Shown here: piece by piece, positions 43,520 through 51,480 of the stretch
How positions within the stretch are numbered: position 1 is the stretch's first letter
Layout of the letters: the number at the start of each line of letters is the position of its first letter
NCBI GenBank assembly: GCA_903929755.1
Contig: CAIYVZ010000040.1
Location: 1 to 57,365, forward strand
Direction: 5' to 3'
Length of the DNA: 57,365 bases
From: an uncultured Acidobacteriia bacterium
GTDB lineage: Bacteria > Acidobacteriota > Terriglobia > Bryobacterales > Bryobacteraceae
Made by a program: the position numbers and the translations under genes
The notes under the pieces: generated by a model
Seen by the model: only the letters and a program-made list of their open reading frames with translations
Told to the model about the DNA's origin: nothing
Databases searched by the model: none

Positions 43520-44239
43520 ATGCTAGAGGCTTTCGCATTAACTGACCCAGGGCGGGTTCGATCATCGAATCAGGACTATTTCCGGCTGCTGCCGGAATTA
43601 GGGTTGTTTCTATTAGCCGACGGCATGGGCGGTGCCCGTGGCGGAGAGCGTGCTTCGAGTCTCGCGGTGGAGTGCGTAGCGGAGACGCTGGGGAAATCTT
43701 CGCATCGGGACGCGGCGGCCTTGTTGGGCGCGGTGGAAGATGCAAACCTGAAGGTGCTGGCGGAAGCGACCATGGACCCTCGCCTGGAGGGTATGGGAAC
43801 TACGCTTGTCGCAGTTCTGGAAACCAGCGAGCATGACGTGGCGATTGCCAGCGTGGGCGATAGCAGAGCTTACATTTTCAAGAACGGCGCGGTGCGCGCT
43901 ATTACGGAAGATCAGACGTGGGTGCAGGAAGTTGGACGCCCGCTGGGGCTGGATGAAGCCAGCCTGAAGACACATCCGATGCGGCATGTGCTCACGATGG
44001 CGGTTGGGGTGGCTGCGGCGGTTCGGATTCGTTATTACGCTTTGGAACTGGCGCAGGGCGACATCATGCTGCTTTGCAGCGACGGGCTGCACGGCGTGAT
44101 AGCTAAAGAGGCCATTGAAGCGATTCTGGGGTCTTCAGAAGCCACGATGGACCGGAAGTGCCGCAACCTGATTGAAGCGGCACACAACAACGGCAGTCCG
44201 GATAACGTAACGGTCGTTCTGATTCGGGTTAAGCCTTAA
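43520..44239 (+). CDS. PP2C-type Ser/Thr protein phosphatase
   Basis: 239 residues, soluble, the size of bacterial Stp/PrpC enzymes. Metal-site motifs are all there: SSNQDYF, LLADGMGGARGGERAS, GMGTTLVAVL, IASVGDSRAYIF, LLCSDGLHGVI and GSPDNVTVVLI. It dephosphorylates Ser/Thr residues modified by Hanks-type kinases; no kinase gene is adjacent. It stands alone on the plus strand and its last 11 bases overlap the convergent DUF190 gene. Confidence 0.93.
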   Translation: MLEAFALTDPGRVRSSNQDYFRLLPELGLFLLADGMGGARGGERASSLAVECVAETLGKSSHRDAAALLGAVEDANLKVLAEATMDPRLEGMGTTLVAVLETSEHDVAIASVGDSRAYIFKNGAVRAITEDQTWVQEVGRPLGLDEASLKTHPMRHVLTMAVGVAAAVRIRYYALELAQGDIMLLCSDGLHGVIAKEAIEAILGSSEATMDRKCRNLIEAAHNNGSPDNVTVVLIRVKP

Positions 44240-44564
44240 TCACTTCCGCGTCGAGAAGTACGATTAGCCCCTGACCCGCCAGAAGTTCCCGAACTTCCGG
44301 GATCACCTCGCGAATTCTGGCTTCTCCATCCACTGCGGTAATTGTTACGGGTCTGTCGTCGGAAACGCCCAGCAGGCGCCTCCGGTGCAGATGGAGATGG
44401 ACGCCGAAGCCCATCACCCCCATGTTTACCGTGGCTCCGGCCACGCCTCTGGCCAGGAGACGTCGCACAACTGCCTCATAAAGGCTGGTCTCACCGTGTT
44501 TTGCAGTCTCATCCACAAAGATGAGCAGCATTTTCGTGTTGGTGCTTATTTCCGCTGCGCTCAT
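44229..44564 (-). CDS. DUF190 PII-like protein
   Basis: 111 residues. DUF190 proteins have the GlnB/PII ferredoxin-like fold and are thought to be small-molecule sensors. The family pattern is seen as MLLIFVDETAKHGETSLYEAVVRRLLARGVAGATV...GFG, followed by PVTITAVDGEARIREVIPEVRELL. Its ATG overlaps the stop of the CzcA-like gene by four bases, so it is translated with the efflux pump and may gauge a ligand for it (inference). The 3' end overlaps the PP2C gene by 11 bases. Confidence 0.88.
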   Translation of the reverse strand: MSAAEISTNTKMLLIFVDETAKHGETSLYEAVVRRLLARGVAGATVNMGVMGFGVHLHLHRRRLLGVSDDRPVTITAVDGEARIREVIPEVRELLAGQGLIVLLDAEVIKA

Positions 44565-47500
44565 TTCGCTACCTTTCGTCCCGCCACAAGGGCGTATAAA
44601 CCGGGCAATGCCAGCAGGGTCAGGAAGAGCGTAGAAAGCAAGCCGCCCACCACAACTGTCGCCAAAGGTCGCTGCACGTCGGAGCCGATGCCCGAGGCCC
44701 TTGCCGCCGGCACCATCCCGAGCAACGCCACCAGAACCATCATCAGCACTGGCCGCAACTGCGCCATGGAGCCCTGAATGATGGCTTCAGTAACCGGCAT
44801 CTCGGAGTCTTCCCGCCGCAGTCGATTGATCTCGGCCACCACCAGCACGCCGCTCATTACCGCTACGCCGAAGAGACTGATAAACCCGACCGCCGCCGAT
44901 ACACTGAGATTAATGTGGCGATAGTACAGCGCCAGAATTCCGCCCACCAGCGAGAATGGCACATTCATCATCACGATACCCGCGTACCTTGCATCTCCGA
45001 ACATGGAGAACAACAATACAAAGATAATCCCAATGGTGATGGGCAGGATTACGGTCAGCCTTTTGCGGGCTCGCTGCAGGTTTTCAAACTGGCCACCCCA
45101 TGAGACCTGATAGCCCAGGGGTAACCGCACAACGGAACTGAAAGCGGCCTGCGCTTCGGTGACGAAGCTGCCCTGATCCCGCCCGCGGATATTCATGCGG
45201 ACCGTAATTTGGCGTTTGTTTTCGCGCCGGGCGATGATGGTGGCCCCGTTGACGATCTCAATCTTCGCCAGTTGGGACAGCGGTACGCGGCCACCTTCTT
45301 TGGTCGGCACCAGGGTGCTGCCAATAGCGGTAAGATCCGCGCGGGCTTCAGGACGATAGCGGACGGTGAGATCGAACTTCCGTTCGCCTTCGAACAGGCT
45401 ACCCGAAGGCCTGCCGCCGATCGCCATTTCAATTACATCCTGCACATCGCTGATGTTGATGCCATAGCGTGCCACTTCCTGTCGGTCGATACGGATGCGG
45501 ACCTGCGCCTGGTCGGGCTCCTGCTCAATGGCCGCGTCGGCCGCGCCCGGAACCAGCCGGACGCGTTCGAGTGTCGTTTGCGCCATGGACCGAAGTTTGG
45601 CGTAGTCGGGCCCGGAGAGGATGATGGCGAGATCAGCCGCCGAACCGGTTACCGCCTCGGTAACGTTGTCGATGATGGGCTGCGTGAAGCTGAAGGCAGC
45701 GCCGGGAATTTCGGCGTTGAGCCGCTTCGAAAACTGCTCCACCAGGTTCTGCTTGGTCATGCCTGCGGGCCAGGTGTCATAGGGATTCAGGGCCACGTAG
45801 ATTTCGTTGCGGTTGGGTCCGTAAGGGTCGGTGCCGGCATCGTTACGGCCGGTCTGGGAACTGACGAGCTTCACTTCGGGCCACTGTTTCAGCAGGCCCC
45901 GGATCTTCGATGCCAACTCAGCCGATTTATCCAGGGAAACGCCCGCCGGAAGGTTGGCGCGGACCCAGATGACACCTTCGTCGAGTTGGGGCAGGAATTC
46001 TGTACCAAGGAAGGTAGCAGTGCCAAATGACACCACCACAATGATTCCGGCGATGCCGGTGACGATTGCCGGCCAGCGCACAACTTTTGCGAGCAGGCTG
46101 CTGTACCCGCGGCCCAGAACGGCGAGCAGGGGATTTTCCCAGCTTTTGGCGTTCTTGCGGAACAGATAGGTGGCGAGCACGGGAATGAGGGTCAGCGCCA
46201 GCAGCATGGAGCCGAGCAGCGCGAAGCAGACCGTGAATGCCATCGGCGTAAACAGCCGCCGCTCGACTCTCTCGAGCGTAAACAGCGGAATGTAGGCGGC
46301 GATGATGATCATCAGCGAAAAGAAGATGGGGCGCTCCACGTCGAGAGCCGCGTCTCGTACTGCCGCGATCACCCCGCCCTGAGAGGCGAGCGTGCCGTGC
46401 TTCTCGCGATGCTGGATGGTGTGCAGCACGTGCTCCACCATCACCAGGGTGGCGTCCACAATGATGCCGAAATCCAGCGCGCCCAGGCTGAGCAGATTCG
46501 CCGGAATCCCGGTGAACTTCATGCAGATGAAGGCGAAGAGCAGGGACAGCGGAATAGTGACGGCGGTGAGCAGCGCGGCGCGGAAACTGCCGAGGAAAAT
46601 CAGCAGCACGAACACCACGATCACCAGACCTTCCAGCAGCGTGTGCGAAACCGTGTGGAGCGTATTATCTACCAGCTCGGTGCGGTCGTTAATCACATGC
46701 AGCTTCACGCCCGCGGGCAGATTCTGGTTGAGTTCCTCCACTGCGTCGTGGATCCCGTTCAGGACCTCGCTGGGATTCTCTCCGCGGCGCATCAGCACGA
46801 TGCCTTCCACACCGCTGGCGCCATTGTTGATGGCAAACACGCCCGTGGGCGGCGCCGCGCCCAGCTGGACCTTACCCACATCCCGCATGAACACAGGCAC
46901 ACCGCGGGCTTCGGTCACGATGATGTTCTCAATATCCGAAACGTTTTGCAGTTGGCCCACACCGCGGATGACCATCGCCTGCTGGTGGTTATCCAGCAGC
47001 GCTCCACCCGCATTTCGGTTGTTCTTGCTCAGAGCCTCAGAGATCTGCGAGATGGAAAGGTTGAACTTGGAAAGGGCAAGTGGATCGACCTCCACCTGAT
47101 ACTGCTTCACCAGACCGCCGAATGGTGTGACGTCGGCAATGCCCGGCACCTGGAGGAAGCGGGGCACCACCACCCAGTCCTGGATTTCGCGGAGCTGCAT
47201 GGCGGTCATGCCGCTGGCTTCCAGCGAGTACCGGTAAAGCTCGCCGATCGGGGTCGACATGGGCCCCAGCCCGGGCGTCACTCCGTCCGGCAAATCGGCG
47301 TCGCGCAACTTTTCGATGACTACCTGCCGGGCGAAGTAATCGTCGGTGCCGTAATCGAACGTCAGTTCCACCACCGAAAGCCCGAAGATGGTCCGCGAGC
47401 GCCGTGCAATCAAGTTCGGCACGGAGTTCATCGCTCTTTCCAGCGGCACAGTCACCTGCTGTTCCACTTCTTCGGCTGCGCGGCCCGGAAACAGCGTTAC

Positions 47501-47647
47501 AATCACCACCTGCGTATCCGAAATATCGGGGTACGCCTCTACGCGGAGCTGGAAGAACGACCACAGCCCCAGGCCCGCCAAAACAATTCCCATCAGCAGG
47601 GTCACAAACCGCTGCTGCAGAGCAAAACGAAGCATTCTCGCTATCAT
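44561..47647 (-). CDS. Heavy-metal efflux RND permease, CzcA/CusA type
   Basis: 1028 residues with the two-fold RND layout: a first membrane helix (ALQQRFVTLLMGIVLAGLGLW), a periplasmic loop, helices 2-6, a second loop and helices 8-12. The helix-4 signature of the metal subfamily is intact (LDFGIIVDATLVMVEH, near residue 400), with Asp-Asp-Glu as in CzcA. VEAYPDISDTQVVIVT and FPGRAAEEVEQQV open the first loop. It pumps divalent or monovalent metal cations out by proton antiport together with the adaptor and outer-membrane genes directly upstream. The exact metal is not deducible: no Met triad was identified that would argue for Cu/Ag. Confidence 0.93.
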   Translation of the reverse strand: MIARMLRFALQQRFVTLLMGIVLAGLGLWSFFQLRVEAYPDISDTQVVIVTLFPGRAAEEVEQQVTVPLERAMNSVPNLIARRSRTIFGLSVVELTFDYGTDDYFARQVVIEKLRDADLPDGVTPGLGPMSTPIGELYRYSLEASGMTAMQLREIQDWVVVPRFLQVPGIADVTPFGGLVKQYQVEVDPLALSKFNLSISQISEALSKNNRNAGGALLDNHQQAMVIRGVGQLQNVSDIENIIVTEARGVPVFMRDVGKVQLGAAPPTGVFAINNGASGVEGIVLMRRGENPSEVLNGIHDAVEELNQNLPAGVKLHVINDRTELVDNTLHTVSHTLLEGLVIVVFVLLIFLGSFRAALLTAVTIPLSLLFAFICMKFTGIPANLLSLGALDFGIIVDATLVMVEHVLHTIQHREKHGTLASQGGVIAAVRDAALDVERPIFFSLMIIIAAYIPLFTLERVERRLFTPMAFTVCFALLGSMLLALTLIPVLATYLFRKNAKSWENPLLAVLGRGYSSLLAKVVRWPAIVTGIAGIIVVVSFGTATFLGTEFLPQLDEGVIWVRANLPAGVSLDKSAELASKIRGLLKQWPEVKLVSSQTGRNDAGTDPYGPNRNEIYVALNPYDTWPAGMTKQNLVEQFSKRLNAEIPGAAFSFTQPIIDNVTEAVTGSAADLAIILSGPDYAKLRSMAQTTLERVRLVPGAADAAIEQEPDQAQVRIRIDRQEVARYGINISDVQDVIEMAIGGRPSGSLFEGERKFDLTVRYRPEARADLTAIGSTLVPTKEGGRVPLSQLAKIEIVNGATIIARRENKRQITVRMNIRGRDQGSFVTEAQAAFSSVVRLPLGYQVSWGGQFENLQRARKRLTVILPITIGIIFVLLFSMFGDARYAGIVMMNVPFSLVGGILALYYRHINLSVSAAVGFISLFGVAVMSGVLVVAEINRLRREDSEMPVTEAIIQGSMAQLRPVLMMVLVALLGMVPAARASGIGSDVQRPLATVVVGGLLSTLFLTLLALPGLYALVAGRKVAK

Positions 47648-47656
47648 GTCGGCTCC

Positions 47657-48817
47657 CTAGAAACTCTTCAGCAGCATGGCGCCATCCACCACGATGCGGT
47701 CGCCGGGCTTGAGGCCGGTCAGCACGCCCACCAGTGTTCCCGCCGGGTTCCCAAGCGTCACGGCGACGGGCTCAAAGGTTCCAGCCGTCACCTCGCGGTA
47801 AACCACCATTTGTTTTTCGTCCTGAATCACCGCTCCCGGCGGAATGGCGGCCATTTTTCGGCTGGAATCAATGTGGCGGATGCGGCCGTACATTTCGGGG
47901 CGCAACTGCTCCTTTGGATTCAACAACTCCGCGTACACCTTCACGGTGCGCGTGGTCGGGTCCACGGCGTCGGCAATCCGGGTTACCTTGGCGGGGAACG
48001 TCCGGTCTGGCCAGGCGGTGAGCTCCACTTCCAGCCGCTCGCCTTTTTCAATCATGCGGATGCTGCTTTCGGGAACTTCGGAAACCACCCAAACCGAAGT
48101 CAAATCGGCAATCGTCATCACCGGCGCACTGGCGTCATTGCGGTATTCGCCGGGGATGGCGCTCATATCCAGCACCTTGCCGGAAATCGGCGCGCGGACT
48201 TCAATCCTCTGCCGGAAAACATGTTCCTTCAGGCCCAGCAGCTCGAGTCTGGCGGTAGCCTGACTCTTCGCCGCATCCGCCTGATCGACGGCTGCCCTTG
48301 CCTGTGCCAGGGTCGCTTCGGCAGCGAGAACGTCTTTCTTCGCCACCGCCATACCCGCATACAGATCCTTCGCTCGGTCGTAATCCGATTGCGCCTTAAT
48401 CAGTGCCGCCTTCACCTGAATCAGAGAAGCATCGGCCTGCAGCGCCGCCGCAGTCGCCAGATCCGCTTCCGAACTCTCCAGCAGCAGCAGAACCTGACCC
48501 TGCGTCACCGTATCACCAATGCGAACCGCCGTGCTGACAATCTTGCCCGTCACTGGCAGGGTCACTTTGGAAACGCGCGTCGGGTTCACGTCGATCTTGC
48601 CTGGTGCGACCACCTGATCCACCGCGACTTCGCGTTCTTCCACGGCGGCGACGCGGATTTGTTGCAGTTTGGGCGAGTCGGCGGGCACTATGACGCGCTT
48701 CGAGCCAGAAGTGTCCGCAGGTGTCTCTGCTGGTTTAGCCGCCACCGGTTCTTTTTTCTCACAGGCACCCAGGCCACAAACCAGCACCACCAGGGCAATC
48801 GCCTTCAGCTTGTTCAT
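47657..48817 (-). CDS. RND periplasmic adaptor, CzcB/CusB type
   Basis: About 386 residues. The ATG at 48817 (AGGAC eight bases upstream) starts a lipoprotein signal (KAIALVVLVCGLGAC, lipobox LGAC). An ATG at 48859 touching the upstream stop would add 14 residues. Lipoyl and barrel halves are seen as VTLPVTGKIVSTAVRIGDTVTQG and IEVRAPISGKVLDMSAIPGEY, with a long alpha-hairpin between rich in Ala/Gln/Glu. The membrane-proximal end (AVIQDEKQMVVYREV, GLKPGDRIVVDGA) is also typical. It is the middle gene of the CBA efflux operon, ten bases from the pump. Confidence 0.93.
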   Translation of the reverse strand: MNKLKAIALVVLVCGLGACEKKEPVAAKPAETPADTSGSKRVIVPADSPKLQQIRVAAVEEREVAVDQVVAPGKIDVNPTRVSKVTLPVTGKIVSTAVRIGDTVTQGQVLLLLESSEADLATAAALQADASLIQVKAALIKAQSDYDRAKDLYAGMAVAKKDVLAAEATLAQARAAVDQADAAKSQATARLELLGLKEHVFRQRIEVRAPISGKVLDMSAIPGEYRNDASAPVMTIADLTSVWVVSEVPESSIRMIEKGERLEVELTAWPDRTFPAKVTRIADAVDPTTRTVKVYAELLNPKEQLRPEMYGRIRHIDSSRKMAAIPPGAVIQDEKQMVVYREVTAGTFEPVAVTLGNPAGTLVGVLTGLKPGDRIVVDGAMLLKSF

Positions 48818-48858
48818 CGTCTTTGTCCTAAGTGAAAATCGATCTTTAGTGAGTATCA

Positions 48859-50151
48859 TCACGGCAACTGCCTCCCGATCGCCTGTTCCAGTTGCCAGAT
48901 GGCGAGGGCATACGCGGCCTTCGCCTGATTTGCCGCGACCGCACTCTGTCCGGCGATTCGCTGAGCGTCCAGTAGTTCAAAAAGACTGGCTTCACCCTTC
49001 TGGTAGCTGAACTCCAGGATGCTGCGTACTTTTTCCGTCGTCGCCAGGCCGTCTCCGCTGTAAATTGTGAGAGCCTTTTGCGCCGCCAGATACCCCTGAT
49101 ACGCCTTCTCCACGTCGGTCAGTGCCTGCGTCTCCGCCTGGCGGAGTTGGGCTTCGGCCGATCGTTGCTGTGCAACCGCCTGAGTGGCTGCGGCTTTCTG
49201 ATCGTTGTAAACAAATAGCGGGAATTCGGCGATCACACCGGCCGAGTGGTCTTGCCCGACCCTTTGGTATTCCACGCCCAGCGAGATGTCGCGGGTTTTC
49301 TGGGCCACGGCGAGGGCGCTGCCTTTTTCGGTGGCCCTCACTGCATTGCGTGCCGCAGCCACATCCGGTCGCTCCCTCAACGCGAGTTGCCGCAACTCTT
49401 CGAGGGACGATGTCACCGGCTTGCTCTGGAACTTGCCGTCCACCTCCACCTGGCCCGTCCGGGCGTTCAGCAGATTCAGAATGTCGCGAATCGCCTGCTG
49501 ATAGGCCGTTTGTGCATCCAGGACCGCCTGTTTATAAGGCAGTCGGGCGGCGCGAGCCCGAAATAGCTCCACCTCGGGAACATCGCCGGCCTTGAGCCGG
49601 ATGTTCGTCAGTTTTTCTGTCTGTTCGTATTGGGTGTCAATGGTCTGCGCCAGTTTCAGGTTCTCGCGTGCCAGCAGGGCAGTGGTAAATGCCTGACGCA
49701 ACTGGAAAAGCTGGCCCCGGAAGGTATCGGCGATCTGCGCCCGGGACTGCTCCACAACGGCATCCGCCTGTTGTGAACGCAACTCCCGTTTCCCGCCACG
49801 TTCGATCGTCCTGGTCACCATCGCCGTGTATACAGGGTTCGCGCCCGCATCGGCATTGGTTGCAAACAGTCGGGGAGCGCTGCCGGCCACCGGCGAATAG
49901 AACGGAACCTGCTCGGCACCAATATGGGCCGTCGGATTCGGCTTGTAGCCTGCAATCTGCCGCAGGGCCTGATTCACTTCCAGTTGATATCTGCTGGCCG
50001 CTACCGCCTGACTGCGCTGCATCAGCAGTTCCTCCGCGGTTTCGAGCGTCAGGACTTTGGGGACATCAGGAGTTGCGGTTGTTTGAGCCGGTGCGCGAAA
50101 CGCAGCCAGGCAAACCAGTACACACACACTCGCACTCTTGCGGTGTTTCAC
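48859..50151 (-). CDS. TolC-like outer-membrane efflux protein, CzcC type
   Basis: 430 residues from a GTG at 50151 with an excellent AAGGAGA ribosome site and a signal peptide (SASVCVLVCLAAFRAPAQ). The frame extends 104 codons further upstream without homology and through the VCBS gene region, so that extension is rejected. Two OEP repeats are visible: LTLETAEELLMQRSQAVAASRYQLEV and LEELRQLALRERPDVAAARNAVRA. The second is followed by a long coiled coil ending in SFLELLDAQR-like sequence (ASLFELLDAQRIAGQ). It forms the exit duct for the metal pump. Confidence 0.92.
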   Translation of the reverse strand: MKHRKSASVCVLVCLAAFRAPAQTTATPDVPKVLTLETAEELLMQRSQAVAASRYQLEVNQALRQIAGYKPNPTAHIGAEQVPFYSPVAGSAPRLFATNADAGANPVYTAMVTRTIERGGKRELRSQQADAVVEQSRAQIADTFRGQLFQLRQAFTTALLARENLKLAQTIDTQYEQTEKLTNIRLKAGDVPEVELFRARAARLPYKQAVLDAQTAYQQAIRDILNLLNARTGQVEVDGKFQSKPVTSSLEELRQLALRERPDVAAARNAVRATEKGSALAVAQKTRDISLGVEYQRVGQDHSAGVIAEFPLFVYNDQKAAATQAVAQQRSAEAQLRQAETQALTDVEKAYQGYLAAQKALTIYSGDGLATTEKVRSILEFSYQKGEASLFELLDAQRIAGQSAVAANQAKAAYALAIWQLEQAIGRQLP

Positions 50152-50158
50152 CAATTCG

Positions 50159-50165
50159 TCTCCTT
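50159..50165 (-). promoter_or_regulatory. Ribosome site fixing the CzcC-like GTG start
   Basis: AAGGAGA on the minus strand, seven bases before GTG at 50151. It decides the start of a gene whose open frame runs far upstream. Confidence 0.8.
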
Positions 50166-50246
50166 GGGTTGTTTGCAAATCGCTGAGGACGAGCCGCCGT
50201 TCGGCGAACCGAAGGCAGGCACCGCTGAGAGAAAGTTCAGGGGGAA

Positions 50247-50930
50247 TTAAATACGGCAGGGGGGAGGGCGAATATAGAACGCACCGCGAGAGCGAGCCCC
50301 GCAACGTGCGCTGGCGCGCGATTCGCTGGCCGCACTCTGGAGTAACAGGAGTGTGGCATGCGTCTCGACATCGGAAACATCCTCGGTGGCGGCGGGACTT
50401 ACGGCAGGTGACAGTACTTCGGCCGTGCCGGTGGTTAACTTCGTGCCACCACCCCAAACCCACGGTTTGCGGTCCCGCAGGTCGCCTTCCGTGAAGACGC
50501 CGGTACCATCGTTGATCAGAATTCCGATACCTTCGCCGGTTACACGGGCTGTGACCACCAGATCCAGATCGCGATCACCATCAACGTCGCGCGCGGCGAC
50601 TGCCAAGCCACCGTTCCGGGCAGGGAAGTGGAAGGTTTGCCGGCTGGTTCCATTTCCCAGGCGGATTTCAAGAACGTGCCGGACGCCGGAAGTGGTGTGC
50701 CTGCTGCGGACCGTGGAGACGAGATCGGCAATGTGGTCGCCGTCAAGATCGCCCCCGCTGACATCGCCCCCGTCACGTGCGGTTTGGTCGAGATACTGGA
50801 CGACCGAAGCCGGTACTGAATTTCGTGGTGCCGCGGTTGCCGCAGAAACCAGCGACAGACAAACCAATGCCGCCAGAACTCCGAAAGTTCCCTTACCGGA
50901 CAACAAAAATGGGGCTGCAGGTTTCAACAA
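50247..50930 (-). CDS. Exported VCBS/FG-GAP-like protein
   Basis: 227 residues with a signal peptide (GTFGVLAALVCLSLVSAATAA). Two Asp-rich calcium-binding FG-GAP motifs are seen, GGDLDGDHIADLVSTV and ARDVDGDRDLDLVVTA, plus a third degenerate one at INDGTGVFTEGD. The C-terminal 60 residues are Ala/Ser/Arg-rich and low in pattern. It is the gene before the CBA efflux operon on the same strand (95-base gap) and is probably transcribed with it. A role in metal binding is possible but is inference only. Confidence 0.65.
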   Translation of the reverse strand: MLKPAAPFLLSGKGTFGVLAALVCLSLVSAATAAPRNSVPASVVQYLDQTARDGGDVSGGDLDGDHIADLVSTVRSRHTTSGVRHVLEIRLGNGTSRQTFHFPARNGGLAVAARDVDGDRDLDLVVTARVTGEGIGILINDGTGVFTEGDLRDRKPWVWGGGTKLTTGTAEVLSPAVSPAATEDVSDVETHATLLLLQSAASESRASARCGARSRGAFYIRPPPCRI

Positions 50931-50994
50931 GAGGACTATGGCCAGCTTAACAGGAACCGGGTTTATTGTGAAATCAGGGAAAAGTTAACGAAAA

Positions 50995-51435
50995 CTATGC
51001 GGCCTGCCAGGGCTTATCGTGCTTGCCCTTGTCGCGGCCTTCGACGCGGTCGTAGATGTACTGGTTGGAAACAGTACCCAGCGCCTCGTTGTAAAGAGCT
51101 ACCAGACCCATCGCTTCCCGCAGATCTTCCTGGAAATCCTGAACTGCCTTCAGTTCATGCGCCTGCGCGGGTTTCTTCTTGCCATGAGGCGTGACGAAGA
51201 ACTTCTGGTAACCGCCATCGGTCAGGTTGCCGATCTCATCGCCCATCACCACCCCGGCGCGTTGGGTGAACTTCGGTTGGCTGCCTTCGCCCTGCTGGGC
51301 GACGCAGGCAACACCGTTCCGTTCAATGCGGGTCTTGCCGCCTCCGGTGGATTCCGTGCGGAACCCGGCCGAGCGGGCATCGCTCAAACGGTCGTCAAAC
51401 GTGAGGGTTTTTGTGACTGCGCGGCGAAAGAACAT
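50995..51435 (-). CDS. Conserved hypothetical protein
   Basis: 146 residues, no signal peptide. The first half is mixed strand with a Gly-rich GGGKTRIERNGVACVAQQGEG segment split by ordinary residues; the second half is helical (AHELKAVQDFQEDLREAMGLVALYNEALG). A single Cys is present. No family recognised. It diverges from glpK with a 45-base shared promoter region, so one regulator could control both. Start: a minus-strand TATAAT ends 11 bases before the ATG and there is no Shine-Dalgarno sequence. Confidence 0.7.
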   Translation of the reverse strand: MFFRRAVTKTLTFDDRLSDARSAGFRTESTGGGKTRIERNGVACVAQQGEGSQPKFTQRAGVVMGDEIGNLTDGGYQKFFVTPHGKKKPAQAHELKAVQDFQEDLREAMGLVALYNEALGTVSNQYIYDRVEGRDKGKHDKPWQAA

Positions 51436-51446
51436 GGCTTGTTGTC

Positions 51447-51473
51447 ATTATAAACTCCACGGGTATTTATAAT
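51447..51473. promoter_or_regulatory. Divergent promoter region with close -10 boxes
   Basis: Plus strand: TATAAT (51468-51473) ends seven bases before the glpK ATG. Minus strand: TATAAT (51452-51447) ends 11 bases before the ATG at 51435. Both genes lack a ribosome site, which suggests a leaderless or nearly leaderless message, at least for glpK. A TTGTCA at 51442-51447 is spaced 20 bases from the glpK -10, longer than ideal. Confidence 0.5.
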
Positions 51474-51480
51474 TGCTCAG

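Noticed and set aside
46397-48835. An 812-codon frame antisense to czcA/czcB
   Set aside because: Same cause: mirror of strongly coding sequence, His/Arg-rich, no motifs.
50152-50463. N-terminal extension of the CzcC-like protein
   Set aside because: The segment is antisense-like Arg/Cys-rich sequence overlapping the VCBS gene; the GTG at 50151 has a strong ribosome site and starts a signal peptide.
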